A DNA stretch of 39,846 nt from Pseudomonas sp. REP124 (GTDB lineage Bacteria > Pseudomonadota > Gammaproteobacteria > Pseudomonadales > Pseudomonadaceae): positions 1-39,846 of the forward strand of contig NZ_JAIQWX010000049.1 in NCBI RefSeq assembly GCF_020164475.1. Reading direction: 5' to 3'. The position numbers and the translations under genes are program-made. The notes under the pieces were generated by a model that was not told where the DNA came from, did no database searches, and saw only the letters and a program-made list of their open reading frames with translations. This document shows, piece by piece, positions 30,457 to 39,835 of the stretch; positions within the stretch are counted from its first letter, which is position 1; every line of letters begins with the position of its first letter.

Positions 30457-33375
30457 ATGTCCCTGATAGTTCTACTTCTTCTGCCTTTCTTGGGCAGCTG
30501 TGTGGCAGCCGTGCTGCCACACAATGCACGTAATGCCGAATCCCTCCTGGCTGGCCTGGTTGCCCTGATCGGTACTGTTCAGGTCGCTCTCCTGTATCCG
30601 CAGATCGCCCACGGCGGCGTGATCCGCGAGGAATTCTTCTGGCTGCCGAGCCTGGGCCTGAACTTCGTCCTGCGCATGGACGGCTTCGCCTGGCTGTTCT
30701 CGCTATTGGTGATGGGCATTGGCACGCTGGTGTCGCTGTACGCGCGCTATTACATGTCGCCGAACGATCCGGTGCCGCGGTTCTTCGCGTTTTTCCTGGC
30801 GTTCATGGGCGCCATGCTCGGGCTGGTGATCTCCGGCAACCTGATCCAGATCGTGTTTTTCTGGGAGCTGACCAGCCTTTTCTCGTTCCTGTTGATCGGC
30901 TACTGGCACCACCGCGCCGACGCGCGACGCGGCGCTTACATGGCGCTGATGGTCACCGGCGCCGGTGGTTTGTGCCTGCTGGCAGGGGTCATGCTGCTCG
31001 GCCATGTGGTCGGCAGCTATGACCTGGACAAGGTCCTGACCGCCGGCAATCTGATTCGCGCACATGCCCTGTATCCCATCCTGCTTCCCCTCATCCTCAT
31101 CGGCGCCCTGAGCAAAAGCGCGCAATTCCCCTTCCACTTCTGGCTGCCTCACGCCATGGCCGCGCCGACGCCGGTCTCGGCGTATCTGCACTCGGCGACC
31201 ATGGTCAAGGCTGGAGTTTTCCTGCTGGCGCGGCTGTGGCCGTCGCTGTCCGGCAGCGAAGAATGGTTCTACATCGTCAGCGGCGCCGGGGCCGCGACGC
31301 TTTTGCTGGGCGCGTACTGCGCGATGTTCCAGAACGATCTCAAGGGTCTGCTGGCCTACTCGACCATCAGCCACCTGGGCCTGATCACCCTGCTGCTCGG
31401 CCTCAACAGCCCGCTGGCAGCGGTGGCAGCGGTGTTCCACATCCTCAACCACGCCACTTTCAAGGCCTCGCTGTTCATGGCCGCGGGGATCATCGACCAC
31501 GAAAGCGGTACCCGCGACATCCGCAAACTCAGCGGCCTGATCAAACTGATTCCTTTCACCGCGACCCTGGCCATGGTCGCCAGTGCCTCGATGGCCGGCG
31601 TACCGCTACTGAACGGCTTCCTGTCCAAGGAAATGTTCTTCGCCGAAACCGTGTTCATCAACGCCTCGGCCTGGATCGAAACCACCCTGCCGATCGTGGC
31701 GACCATCGCCGGCACCTTCAGCGTCGCATATTCCCTGCGGTTCACCGTCGACGTGTTTTTCGGCCCGACCGCCACCGACCTGCCCCATACACCCCACGAG
31801 CCGCCACGCTGGATGCGTGCGCCGGTGGAGCTGCTGGTCTTCACCTGCCTGGTGGTGGGGATTTTCCCCGCGCAGGTGGTCGGCCCGGTACTCGCAGCCG
31901 CTGCCCTGCCGGTAGTGGGCAGCACGCTCCCCGAATACAGTCTCGCCATCTGGCACGGCTTGAACGCGCCGATGATCATGAGCCTGATCGCCATGTCCGG
32001 CGGCATCGTGTTGTACCTGTTGCTGCGTAATCAGCTCAAGCACGGGCGCTTCCGCTACCCGCCGCTGATTGGCCGGTTCAATGGCAAGCGCTTTTTCGAA
32101 CGCGCGCTGGTGATCAAGATGCGCCTGGCCCGACGCCTCGAGCGGCGAATCAGCACCCGCCGCCTGCAAACCCAGCTGTTCCTGATGGTGCTCGCCGCCG
32201 TCCTGGCCAGCCTGATTCCGATGCTGCACAGCCACCTGAGCTGGGGCGACAGGCCGAAGATTCCGGGTTCGATCGTGTTCGTGACCCTCTGGCTGCTGGC
32301 GATCGCCTGCGCCCTGGGCGCCGCGTACCAGGCCAAGTATCACCGTCTCGCGGCACTGACCATGGTCAGCGTCTGCGGCCTGATGACCTGCGTCACTTTC
32401 GTCTGGTTCTCGGCGCCCGACCTGGCCCTGACTCAGTTGGTAGTCGAAGTGGTGACCACGGTGCTGATCCTGTTGGGCCTGCGCTGGCTGCCGCGGCGAA
32501 TCGAAGAAGTCTCGCCACTGCCCAGCAGCCTGCGCAAGGCACGCATCCGCCGGATCCGCGACTTGTTGCTGTCGACCGCGGTCGGCGGCGGCATGGCGCT
32601 GCTGTCTTACGCGATGCTGACCCGGCAGACCCCCAACGACATTTCCTCCTTCTACCTGAGCCGCGCCCTGCCCGAGGGCGGCGGCAGCAACGTGGTCAAC
32701 GTGATGCTGGTGGACTTCCGTGGCTTCGACACCCTTGGTGAAGTCACCGTGCTGGTGGCAGTTGCGCTGACTGTGTATGCGCTGCTGCGACGCTTCCGCC
32801 CGCCGAAGGAAAGCATGCAACTGCCGGCCCAGCAGCGCCTGCTCGCACCGGATGTGGTCACCGATCTGGTCAACCCGCGTCACGCCAGCGATACCGCGCT
32901 GGGCTTCATGATGGTCCCGGCGGTGCTGGTGCGCCTGCTGCTGCCGATTGCCTTCGTGGTCTCGTTCTATCTGTTCATGCGCGGGCATAACCAGCCGGGC
33001 GGCGGTTTTGTCGCGGGGCTGGTGATGTCGGTGGCGTTCATCCTGCAATACATGGTTGCCGGCACCCAATGGGTCGAGGCGCAGATGAGCCTGCGGCCGC
33101 TGCGCTGGATGAGTACCGGCCTGCTGTTCGCCACGGTCACCGGCCTTGGCGCCATGGCGGTCGGTTATCCGTTCCTGACCACCCATACCTGGCATTTCTC
33201 ACTGCCACTGCTGGGCGACATTCACCTGGCCAGCGCGCTGTTCTTCGACGTTGGTGTGTATGCGGTCGTGGTCGGCTCGACCCTGCTGATCCTTACCGCC
33301 CTCGCCCACCAATCGGTTCGTGGTCACAAGACTGCGGCCCTGCCCAAACCCGTCGCCATCAAGGAGGCCGTCTGA
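30457..33375 (+). CDS. mrpA: Monovalent cation/H+ antiporter subunit A (MrpA-MrpB fusion)
   Basis: A 972-residue, roughly 20-helix membrane protein, the largest subunit of the Mrp/Mnh/Sha/Pha multisubunit Na+(K+)/H+ antiporter. Residues 60-500 form a proton-pumping NuoL-like domain; HFWLPHAMAAPTPVSAYLHSATMVKAG in pieces carries the conserved Lys and Pro residues of that family, and conserved Glu and Lys residues lie in the helices around 130-240. The C-terminal third contains the DUF4040-like and MnhB domains (for example HNQPGGGFVAGLVMS), so subunits A and B are fused, as usual in Pseudomonas. It is first of six genes and its TGA overlaps the next ATG (TGATG). Confidence 0.94.
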   Translation: MSLIVLLLLPFLGSCVAAVLPHNARNAESLLAGLVALIGTVQVALLYPQIAHGGVIREEFFWLPSLGLNFVLRMDGFAWLFSLLVMGIGTLVSLYARYYMSPNDPVPRFFAFFLAFMGAMLGLVISGNLIQIVFFWELTSLFSFLLIGYWHHRADARRGAYMALMVTGAGGLCLLAGVMLLGHVVGSYDLDKVLTAGNLIRAHALYPILLPLILIGALSKSAQFPFHFWLPHAMAAPTPVSAYLHSATMVKAGVFLLARLWPSLSGSEEWFYIVSGAGAATLLLGAYCAMFQNDLKGLLAYSTISHLGLITLLLGLNSPLAAVAAVFHILNHATFKASLFMAAGIIDHESGTRDIRKLSGLIKLIPFTATLAMVASASMAGVPLLNGFLSKEMFFAETVFINASAWIETTLPIVATIAGTFSVAYSLRFTVDVFFGPTATDLPHTPHEPPRWMRAPVELLVFTCLVVGIFPAQVVGPVLAAAALPVVGSTLPEYSLAIWHGLNAPMIMSLIAMSGGIVLYLLLRNQLKHGRFRYPPLIGRFNGKRFFERALVIKMRLARRLERRISTRRLQTQLFLMVLAAVLASLIPMLHSHLSWGDRPKIPGSIVFVTLWLLAIACALGAAYQAKYHRLAALTMVSVCGLMTCVTFVWFSAPDLALTQLVVEVVTTVLILLGLRWLPRRIEEVSPLPSSLRKARIRRIRDLLLSTAVGGGMALLSYAMLTRQTPNDISSFYLSRALPEGGGSNVVNVMLVDFRGFDTLGEVTVLVAVALTVYALLRRFRPPKESMQLPAQQRLLAPDVVTDLVNPRHASDTALGFMMVPAVLVRLLLPIAFVVSFYLFMRGHNQPGGGFVAGLVMSVAFILQYMVAGTQWVEAQMSLRPLRWMSTGLLFATVTGLGAMAVGYPFLTTHTWHFSLPLLGDIHLASALFFDVGVYAVVVGSTLLILTALAHQSVRGHKTAALPKPVAIKEAV

Positions 33376-33719
33376 TGGAAGAAGTCATCGCAATCGCCAT
33401 CGGCGTACTGGCCGCGTCCGGCGTCTGGCTGATCCTGCGTCCACGGACATTCCAGGTGGTCATGGGCCTGTGCCTGCTGTCCTATGGCGTCAACCTGTTC
33501 ATCTTCAGCATGGGCAGCCTGTTCATCGGCAAGGAGCCGATCATCAAGGACGGCGTGCCACAGGACCTGCTGCACTACACCGACCCGCTGCCCCAGGCCC
33601 TGGTGTTGACCGCCATCGTCATCAGCTTCGCCATGACCGCGCTGTTCCTGGTGGTCCTGCTGGCCTCAAGGGGCCTGACCGGCACCGACCATGTGGATGG
33701 CCGGGAGCCTAAAGAATGA
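33375..33719 (+). CDS. mrpC: Monovalent cation/H+ antiporter subunit C
   Basis: A 114-residue membrane protein with three helices, homologous to NuoK (MnhC/MrpC). The GLCLLSYGVNLFIF segment carries the family signature, and QALVLTAIVISFAMTALFLV forms the third helix. AAGGAGG lies 8 bp before the ATG, inside the end of the preceding gene. It overlaps the A subunit by one base and the D subunit by four. The frame extends upstream within the A gene but is not used. Confidence 0.93.
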   Translation: MEEVIAIAIGVLAASGVWLILRPRTFQVVMGLCLLSYGVNLFIFSMGSLFIGKEPIIKDGVPQDLLHYTDPLPQALVLTAIVISFAMTALFLVVLLASRGLTGTDHVDGREPKE

Positions 33720-35395
33720 ATGCAATGACGCACCTCATCGCGGCACCGATCCTGCTGCCGCTGCTGACCGCCGCCATCATGATGATGCTCGGCGAAAAGC
33801 ACCGTCCGCTCAAAGCCAAGATCAATCTGTTTTCCAGCCTGCTGGGGCTGGGTATCTCGGTATTGCTACTGCAATGGACACAAACCACCGGCGTACCCGG
33901 CTCCATCGGCGTCTACCTGCCGGGCAACTGGCAAGTGCCGTTTGGCCTGGTGCTGGTGGTCGATCGACTGTCGGCGCTGATGCTGGTGCTGACCGGGATC
34001 ATCGGCGTCAGCGCCCTGCTGTTCGCCATGGCGCGCTGGGACAAGGCCGGTTCGAGTTTCCACGCGCTGTTCCAGATTCAGCTGATGGGCCTGTATGGCG
34101 CGTTCCTGACGGCGGACCTGTTCAACCTGTTCGTGTTCTTCGAAGTGCTGCTGGCCGCGTCCTACGGCCTGATGCTTCACGGCTCGGGCCGGGCGCGGGT
34201 GTCGTCGGGGCTGCATTACATCTCGATCAACCTGCTGGCCTCGACCCTGTTCCTGATCGGCGCCGCGCTGATCTACGGCGTCACCGGCACTCTGAACATG
34301 GCCGACCTGGCGCTGAAGATCCCGCTGGTGGCGGAAGCCGATCGCGGCCTGCTGCATGCCGGCGCGGGGATTCTCGCTGTGGCGTTCCTGGCCAAGGCCG
34401 GGATGTGGCCGCTGAACTTCTGGCTGGTGCCGGCTTATTCGTCGGCGAGCGCGCCGGTGGCGGCGATGTTCGCGATCATGACCAAGGTCGGCGTCTACAC
34501 CTTCCTGCGGCTTTGGACCCTGCTGTTCTCCGGCCAGGCGGGGGCTTCTGCGTACTTCGGCGGCGACTGGCTGATCTACGGCGGCATGGCGACAATCGTC
34601 TGCGCGGCCGTCGCGATCCTCGCCGCGCAACGCCTGGAGCGCATGGCCAGCCTGAGCATTCTGGTGTCGGCGGGGATTCTGCTGTCGGCCATCGGTTTCG
34701 CCCAACCCAATCTGATCGGCGCGGCACTGTTTTATCTGGTCAGCTCGACCCTGGCCCTGAGCGCGCTGTTCCTGCTGGCGGAGCTGATCGAGCGTTCGCG
34801 CTCTGCCAACGAAATGCCGCTGGAGGATGAAAACGAACTGCTGCCGCGACCGCTGGAATCCCTGCATCCGGCCAAGGGCGTCAACCTCGACGACGAGCAG
34901 AAAGCGGTGGTCGGCCAGGTGATTCCCTGGACCATGGCGTTCCTCGGCCTTGGCTTCATTGCCTGCACCCTGCTGATCGTCGGCATGCCGCCGCTCTCCG
35001 GTTTTATCGGCAAACTTGGTTTGCTCAACGCCCTGCTCAACCCTCTCGGCTTAGGCGGCGACGCGCCGATCTCGAATGCCGCGTGGGGTTTGCTGGCGCT
35101 GCTGATCATCTCTGGCCTGACCTCGCTGGTCGCCTTTTCCCGCATGGGCATCCAGCGTTTCTGGACGCCGCTGGAACGCCCGTCACCGGTGCTGCGTCGC
35201 CTTGAATGCGTGCCGATCTTCGTCCTGCTGGGCCTGAGCATCGCCCTGACGTTCAAGGCCGAACCGCTGCTGCGTTACACCCAGGCCGCCGCCGATGCCT
35301 TGAACAATCCGGAGCAATACGTGATGGCCGTGCTCGGCACCCGGGCGGTTCCAGGTCCCGAGGCCAAAGCGGCGCTGCTGGAGGTGCAACCATGA
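33716..35395 (+). CDS. mrpD: Monovalent cation/H+ antiporter subunit D
   Basis: A 559-residue membrane protein with about 14 helices, related to NuoM/NuoN and to MrpA. FVFFEVLLAASYGLMLHGSG contains the conserved helix-5 Glu, and KAGMWPLNFWLVPAYSSASAPVAA in pieces holds the conserved Lys and Pro of the proton channel. A charged loop of about 40 residues near 365-405 (EMPLEDENELLPRPLESLHP in part) is an insertion typical of MrpD in proteobacteria. It starts in an ATGA junction with subunit C and ends in one with subunit E. Confidence 0.94.
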   Translation: MNAMTHLIAAPILLPLLTAAIMMMLGEKHRPLKAKINLFSSLLGLGISVLLLQWTQTTGVPGSIGVYLPGNWQVPFGLVLVVDRLSALMLVLTGIIGVSALLFAMARWDKAGSSFHALFQIQLMGLYGAFLTADLFNLFVFFEVLLAASYGLMLHGSGRARVSSGLHYISINLLASTLFLIGAALIYGVTGTLNMADLALKIPLVAEADRGLLHAGAGILAVAFLAKAGMWPLNFWLVPAYSSASAPVAAMFAIMTKVGVYTFLRLWTLLFSGQAGASAYFGGDWLIYGGMATIVCAAVAILAAQRLERMASLSILVSAGILLSAIGFAQPNLIGAALFYLVSSTLALSALFLLAELIERSRSANEMPLEDENELLPRPLESLHPAKGVNLDDEQKAVVGQVIPWTMAFLGLGFIACTLLIVGMPPLSGFIGKLGLLNALLNPLGLGGDAPISNAAWGLLALLIISGLTSLVAFSRMGIQRFWTPLERPSPVLRRLECVPIFVLLGLSIALTFKAEPLLRYTQAAADALNNPEQYVMAVLGTRAVPGPEAKAALLEVQP

Positions 35396-35883
35396 AGCGC
35401 CTGTTTCCCGCTCCCTGGCTCTCGCTCGCATTGTGGGTGTTGTGGCTGGTCCTGAACCTGTCGATCAGCCCTGGCAACCTGCTGCTGGGCGCCATTTTGG
35501 GCTTCGTCGCGCCGCTGATGATGCGCAAGTTGCGCCCCCTGCCGATCCGCATCCGTCGCCCATGGGTGATCCTGCGCCTGTTCCTGGTGGTTGGCCGTGA
35601 CGTGCTGGCATCCAACCTCGCCGTGGCCTGGAGCGTGCTCAACGCCGGCCGCCGCCCGCCGCGCTCGCGCTTCGTCAAGGTGCCGCTGGACCTGCGCGAT
35701 GCCAACGGCCTGGCAACCCTGTCGATGATCTGCACCGTGGTCCCCGGCACGGTCTGGTCGGAACTGGCGCTGGACCGCAGCATCCTGCTGCTGCACGTCT
35801 TCGACCTGGAAGACGACGAAGCGCCGTTCATCGAGCACTTCAAGGCGACGTACGAGCGCCCGTTGATGGAGATTTTCGAATGA
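35392..35883 (+). CDS. mrpE: Na+/H+ antiporter subunit E
   Basis: A 163-residue protein with two hydrophobic helices in the first 50 residues and a soluble cytoplasmic rest. The signature ATLSMICTVVPGTVWSELAL is near residues 110-130 and VFDLEDDEAPFIEHFKATYERPL follows in the tail (pieces). The E subunit belongs to Mrp assembly and is not related to complex I. The ATG at 35392 forms an ATGA overlap with subunit D; the same applies at its end with subunit F. Confidence 0.93.
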   Translation: MKRLFPAPWLSLALWVLWLVLNLSISPGNLLLGAILGFVAPLMMRKLRPLPIRIRRPWVILRLFLVVGRDVLASNLAVAWSVLNAGRRPPRSRFVKVPLDLRDANGLATLSMICTVVPGTVWSELALDRSILLLHVFDLEDDEAPFIEHFKATYERPLMEIFE

Positions 35884-36158
35884 GCGCCCTGCTGTCGAAT
35901 GCGATTCTGTTGAGCCTGTTCCTGTTTTCCGTGGCGATGATCCTGACCCTGATCCGCCTGTTCAAAGGTCCGTCGGCCCAAGACCGGGTTTTGGCGCTGG
36001 ACTACCTGTACATCGTCGCCATGCTGATGATGCTGACCCTGGGTATTCGCTACGCCAGTGATACCTACTTCGAAGCAGCGCTGCTGATCGCGCTGTTCGG
36101 CTTCGTCGGCTCCTTTGCCTTGGCAAAATTCCTCCTGCGTGGCGAGGTGATCGAATGA
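35880..36158 (+). CDS. mrpF: K+/H+ antiporter subunit F
   Basis: A 92-residue membrane protein with three helices. The sequence RLFKGPSAQDRVLALDYLYI between helices 1 and 2 carries the D-R-V-x-x-L-D signature of MnhF/PhaF, whose acidic residue lies in the membrane. The final GEVIE end overlaps the next gene in an ATGA junction. The length is typical. Confidence 0.93.
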   Translation: MSALLSNAILLSLFLFSVAMILTLIRLFKGPSAQDRVLALDYLYIVAMLMMLTLGIRYASDTYFEAALLIALFGFVGSFALAKFLLRGEVIE

Positions 36159-36511
36159 CCGTTGAACTGTCGTTGTGGGTGGAAGTTGCCGTGGCGATCC
36201 TGCTGGTGCTCAGCAGCCTGTTCGCTCTGATCGGCGCGATTGGCCTGGTGCGGATGAAGGATTATTTCCAACGCATGCACCCGCCCGCCCTGGCCTCGAC
36301 ATTGGGGGCGTGGTGCGTGGCGCTGGCATCGATCATCTACTTCTCGGCGCTAAAGTCCGCGCCAGTGCTGCATGCGTGGCTGATTCCGATTCTGCTGGCG
36401 ATCACCGTACCCGTGACCACGCTGCTGCTGGCGCGCGCGGCATTGTTCCGCAAGCGCATGGCCGGGGATGATGTGCCGGCTGAGGTCAGCAGCCGAACGC
36501 AAAACCTGTAA
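36155..36511 (+). CDS. mrpG: Na+/H+ antiporter subunit G
   Basis: A 118-residue membrane protein with three helices. The RMKDYFQRMHPPALASTLG segment at about residues 33-51 is the MnhG/PhaG signature. The last 25 residues are hydrophilic. It is the last gene of the operon; a three-arm REP array begins 6 bp after its stop and may act as the 3' boundary of the mRNA. Confidence 0.93.
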   Translation: MTVELSLWVEVAVAILLVLSSLFALIGAIGLVRMKDYFQRMHPPALASTLGAWCVALASIIYFSALKSAPVLHAWLIPILLAITVPVTTLLLARAALFRKRMAGDDVPAEVSSRTQNL

Positions 36512-36517
36512 CTGCAA

Positions 36518-36687
36518 CTGTAGGAGCGAGCTTGCTCGCGATGGTATACGAAACACTGCGGGGTATCAGGCAGCCAGCGTTATCGTTGACGACCATCGCG
36601 GGCAAGCCACGCTCCCACAGGAATGCGGGGCATCTGGTGCCCCGCGTTATCGTTGATGACCATCGCGAGCGTGCTCGCTCCTGCAGG
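36518..36687. repeat. Triple REP array after the antiporter operon
   Basis: Three arms occur: CTGTAGGAGCGAGCTTGCTC (36518), GCAAGCCACGCTCCCACAG (to 36620) and GAGCGTGCTCGCTCCTGCAG (to 36687). The first two form an inverted pair; the third repeats the spacer text GTTATCGTTGA and is oriented like the second. It fills the convergent space between mrpG and the DUF3995 gene. Confidence 0.9.
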
Positions 36688-36694
36688 GAGTGGG

Positions 36695-37132
36695 TCAGGC
36701 CCAGGCTACTGCCAGCAGACCTGCCCCCAACATCACGCACAACGGCGAATAGATCCAGGTATCCCACAGGGCAAACCTGGAGTCTTTCACCTGTTTGAAG
36801 AACCCCACCAACTCCGAATCGCCGATGGCGCGGGCGAACAGCAGGATCGCGATCGCGCTGATCAGCCATTGCAGCGACCAATGCCCGATCACCGGCACCC
36901 ACCAGCCGACCCGCAAACACACCAGCAGCGCAATCATCAGCAGAGCGGCGGCGACCACCAGGGTGATCCAGCCTCGGGGCTTGAAGGCCGGTTGCAGACG
37001 GACGCTGCCTTCGACCGGGACCTGGGGGACGGCGGCTACCGTTGCCCATTCGCCACCCAGTCCCCAATACACGTGTACCAAACTGATCACTGCAAACATC
37101 GTCACCAGCCATTGAGCCAACGCAAAGGTCAT
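36695..37132 (-). CDS. DUF3995 family membrane protein
   Basis: A 145-residue protein with four hydrophobic helices: about 5-24, 55-75, 82-100 and 125-143. The motif LVHVYWGLGG near residue 20 and the conserved SRFALWDTWIYSPLC near 115-130 match DUF3995 proteins, which are uncharacterised. It is transcribed divergently from the DUF2946 gene and converges with the antiporter operon. Confidence 0.82.
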   Translation of the reverse strand: MTFALAQWLVTMFAVISLVHVYWGLGGEWATVAAVPQVPVEGSVRLQPAFKPRGWITLVVAAALLMIALLVCLRVGWWVPVIGHWSLQWLISAIAILLFARAIGDSELVGFFKQVKDSRFALWDTWIYSPLCVMLGAGLLAVAWA

Positions 37133-37227
37133 GGTTGAAGATCCCTGAAAGAGATTTGGACAGAATCATCCTAGTCGGCATTTTTTGTCGTGCACGACCG
37201 GTCGGCGGAGGAGTAAAGTGCCGCCCC

Positions 37228-37614
37228 ATGAAATTCTCCCGCTCCGATCGCTCACTGCTGGCCTGGACGCTCTACTGCTGCGTTCTGTTCAATGTGTTCG
37301 CCTGCAGCATCGGTCACGGGCAGATGGTCGGAATGCAGCTCAACGGTATCGGCGGACAGTTCTGTACCGTCGACCCGGCGACCCAGACTCCGGTTTCGAG
37401 CCAATCTTCCGACGATCAATTGCCGACGCTGTCCAAGGCGTTCGGCTGTCCGTTGTGCTCCAGCGGCGGCATGGGCCCGGCGTTCAACTCCAGCCTGACC
37501 CTGGCGATTCTCCCCGAGCAACACAGCCCACCATTGGCGCCGATCGCCAACGCCGACCTCCCTGCCCGCTTCACCTGGCCCTCGGCCAATCCACGCGCGC
37601 CGCCGCTCGCCTGA
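37228..37614 (+). CDS. DUF2946 family protein with CPLC motif
   Basis: A 128-residue protein starting with a hydrophobic segment (residues 8-28), either a signal anchor or cleaved signal, then a mostly hydrophilic part. The motif FGCPLCSSGG with Cys74 and Cys77 is the DUF2946 hallmark. His30, Cys17/18, Cys26 and Cys46 add possible metal ligands. DUF2946 genes in Pseudomonas often neighbour TonB-dependent receptors or copper genes, as here, so a metal-related role is inferred. The ATG at 37228 was chosen because GGAGGAG lies nearby upstream and the protein begins at the hydrophobic segment; the frame is open further. Confidence 0.8.
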   Translation: MKFSRSDRSLLAWTLYCCVLFNVFACSIGHGQMVGMQLNGIGGQFCTVDPATQTPVSSQSSDDQLPTLSKAFGCPLCSSGGMGPAFNSSLTLAILPEQHSPPLAPIANADLPARFTWPSANPRAPPLA

Positions 37615-37702
37615 ATCTCTTGCCTTAATCGACCAGCTCACTTCGCCAACGCGAGGCGTTCGCGCGTGCGCTGCTTTGCAATCAAGCATTCAGGATTTAT
37701 CG

Positions 37703-39835
37703 ATGAAACACGTTCCTTTGCTGGCGAGCCTGTTCGGCTGCCTGTCCGTTAGCGCTTGGGCGCAATCCACCGTCGACCTCGCGCCGATCACTATCGATGG
37801 CGAGCAAGACGCCGAACCGGGTCTCGACCTTGATCAATCCAGCGGCATGGCCTCGCGCCTGGGTCTGAGCGTGCGGGATACCCCGGCCTCGGTGGCCATC
37901 GCCAACCGCAATGACATCGAGCGCCACGGCGCCCAGAACTTCCAGGACGCCGCCAACACCCTGCCCGGGGTCAACGCCAGCGCACCGCCGGGCTTCGGCG
38001 GTTTCGTCTCCTACCGGGGTTTCACCAGCAGCCAGATCACCCAGATGTTCAACGGCGTCAATGTCTCCGGCGGTCTCGCGCGGCCGGTGGATGCGTGGAT
38101 TTATGATCGGGTGGAGTTGGTCGGCGGACCGTCGTCGCTGATCAATGGCGCCGGCTCCGTGGGCGGCTCGCTGAACTACGTGACCAGGCTGGCGAGCCGT
38201 GACGAGCAGGCGCTGGAAGGTCGGGTCAGATATGGCACCTACGACACCACCGAGACCGCCTTCGGCGTCAATCACGCCTTGAGCGAGGCCGGCGCCGACG
38301 TGCAGCACTACGCCCGTCTCGACGTCAGCCACAACACCGGTAACGGTTACATCGACCGCCAGGAGCGCGATGCCTGGAGTGTCGCGTTCTCCCTGCTCAG
38401 CGACCTCACGCCGGACCTGTCCCACACCCTGGCCCTGGAGTACCAGGACGAGCACGAGGACAGTCCGTACTGGGGCACCCCGGTGCTGAATCCCAAAGCG
38501 GGCGAGCTGAAGATCGACAAGCACAACCGCTTCAACAACTACAACGTCGAGGATGGCCGCTACGAGCAGCGTACGATCTGGGTGCGCTCAATCATCGACT
38601 ACCGGATCAACGACAGCACCACCCTGCGCAATATGCTTTACCACCTCGACAGTCAGCGCGATTACCGCAACCTGGAGACCTATCAGTACAACGCCGACAA
38701 CACGGCGGTGAATCGCTCCACGGCGTATCAGGTGCGGCATCAGGGCGAGCAGAACGGCAATCAGTTCGAGCTGCGTCACGACACTGAAATGCTGGGACTG
38801 GCGACCACCTGGTCCGGCGGTTTCGAGTACAAGGTCAACCAGACCACCAACTCGCCGCTGAACGTCAAAGGCGCCAGCACGGTGGATCCGAACAATTATC
38901 AGCCGGGGCACTTCTACGACATTCCGGGGACGCAGCAGGGTTATGTCAGCGACAAGACCAATGAAGTCACCACCAAGGCGCTGTTCGTTGAAAACCGCCT
39001 CGCGCTCACCGACAAACTCTCGTTGCTCACCGGCCTGCGCTATGACGACATCGACCTGGACGTGACCAACCATCGTGTCGTGACCGCGAGCAATCCGCGG
39101 CACCTCAAGCGCAGCTGGGAACCGGTGACCGGGCGGGCTGGCCTGACCTATCAAGTCCTGCCGTCGGCCAATGTCTACGTTCAATACAGCACCGCCGCCG
39201 AGCAGCCCAACGGCACCCAGGACTTCGATGTGTCCACGGGCAAGCAGTGGGAGATCGGCAGCAAGTTCGATTATCTGGACGGGCGCGGTTCAGCGACGGT
39301 GGCGGCGTACACCATCGAGCGCAAGGACTTTGCGGTGACCGATCCGCTGGATCCGACCTTGAGCATTCCGGTGGGGCAGCAGACCTCAAAGGGTGTGGAG
39401 GTGGCCAGCTCGCTGCGTGTCACGGATCGGCTACTGGTGGAGGGCAACTTCGCCTGGGTGGACGCGCAATACGATGAGTTCACCGAGAAGAACGCGGCCG
39501 GCCAGGTGGTTTCGCGCAAGGGCAATACACCGACCAACGTGCCGGATCGGGTCGGCAATCTGTGGCTGACTTATGATTTTGCGCCGCAATGGCAAGGCGG
39601 AGTGGACGCGCGTTACGTGGCGTCGGTGTATGCCGACAGCGCCAACACCATGACCGTGCCGTCGTACACGCTGTTCGGTTCATTCCTCAGCTACAAGGTA
39701 GATGGGCACACCACCATCACCGGGCGGGTGCGCAACCTGACGAATGAGGTGTATGCGGAGTTTGCGCATGTTTCGCCGGCGTACTACCTGGGGACGCCGC
39801 GCACGTTCGAGTTGGCCGTTCAGACGCGGTTTTAA
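37703..39835 (+). CDS. TonB-dependent receptor, siderophore type
   Basis: A 710-residue outer-membrane receptor. The signal peptide ends at SAWAQ (about residue 21). DLAPITIDG shortly after resembles a TonB box. The plug domain (about 45-170) includes RDTPASVAI, NTLPGVNA and SYRGFTSSQITQMFNGV, and the rest forms a 22-strand barrel ending in the aromatic Phe that signals outer-membrane assembly (VQTRF). The plug sequence resembles ferric-siderophore receptors. Its ligand is unknown. It lies 88 bp after the DUF2946 gene on the same strand. I see no Fur box before either gene. AGGA lies 8 bp before the ATG; the frame extends 9 codons further. Confidence 0.92.
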   Translation: MKHVPLLASLFGCLSVSAWAQSTVDLAPITIDGEQDAEPGLDLDQSSGMASRLGLSVRDTPASVAIANRNDIERHGAQNFQDAANTLPGVNASAPPGFGGFVSYRGFTSSQITQMFNGVNVSGGLARPVDAWIYDRVELVGGPSSLINGAGSVGGSLNYVTRLASRDEQALEGRVRYGTYDTTETAFGVNHALSEAGADVQHYARLDVSHNTGNGYIDRQERDAWSVAFSLLSDLTPDLSHTLALEYQDEHEDSPYWGTPVLNPKAGELKIDKHNRFNNYNVEDGRYEQRTIWVRSIIDYRINDSTTLRNMLYHLDSQRDYRNLETYQYNADNTAVNRSTAYQVRHQGEQNGNQFELRHDTEMLGLATTWSGGFEYKVNQTTNSPLNVKGASTVDPNNYQPGHFYDIPGTQQGYVSDKTNEVTTKALFVENRLALTDKLSLLTGLRYDDIDLDVTNHRVVTASNPRHLKRSWEPVTGRAGLTYQVLPSANVYVQYSTAAEQPNGTQDFDVSTGKQWEIGSKFDYLDGRGSATVAAYTIERKDFAVTDPLDPTLSIPVGQQTSKGVEVASSLRVTDRLLVEGNFAWVDAQYDEFTEKNAAGQVVSRKGNTPTNVPDRVGNLWLTYDFAPQWQGGVDARYVASVYADSANTMTVPSYTLFGSFLSYKVDGHTTITGRVRNLTNEVYAEFAHVSPAYYLGTPRTFELAVQTRF

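Noticed and set aside
31606..33195. Minus-strand open frame of 529 codons inside mrpA
   Set aside because: It is rich in Gln, His and Arg as expected for the complement of Leu/Val-rich membrane codons, and the mrpA frame is clearly the real one.
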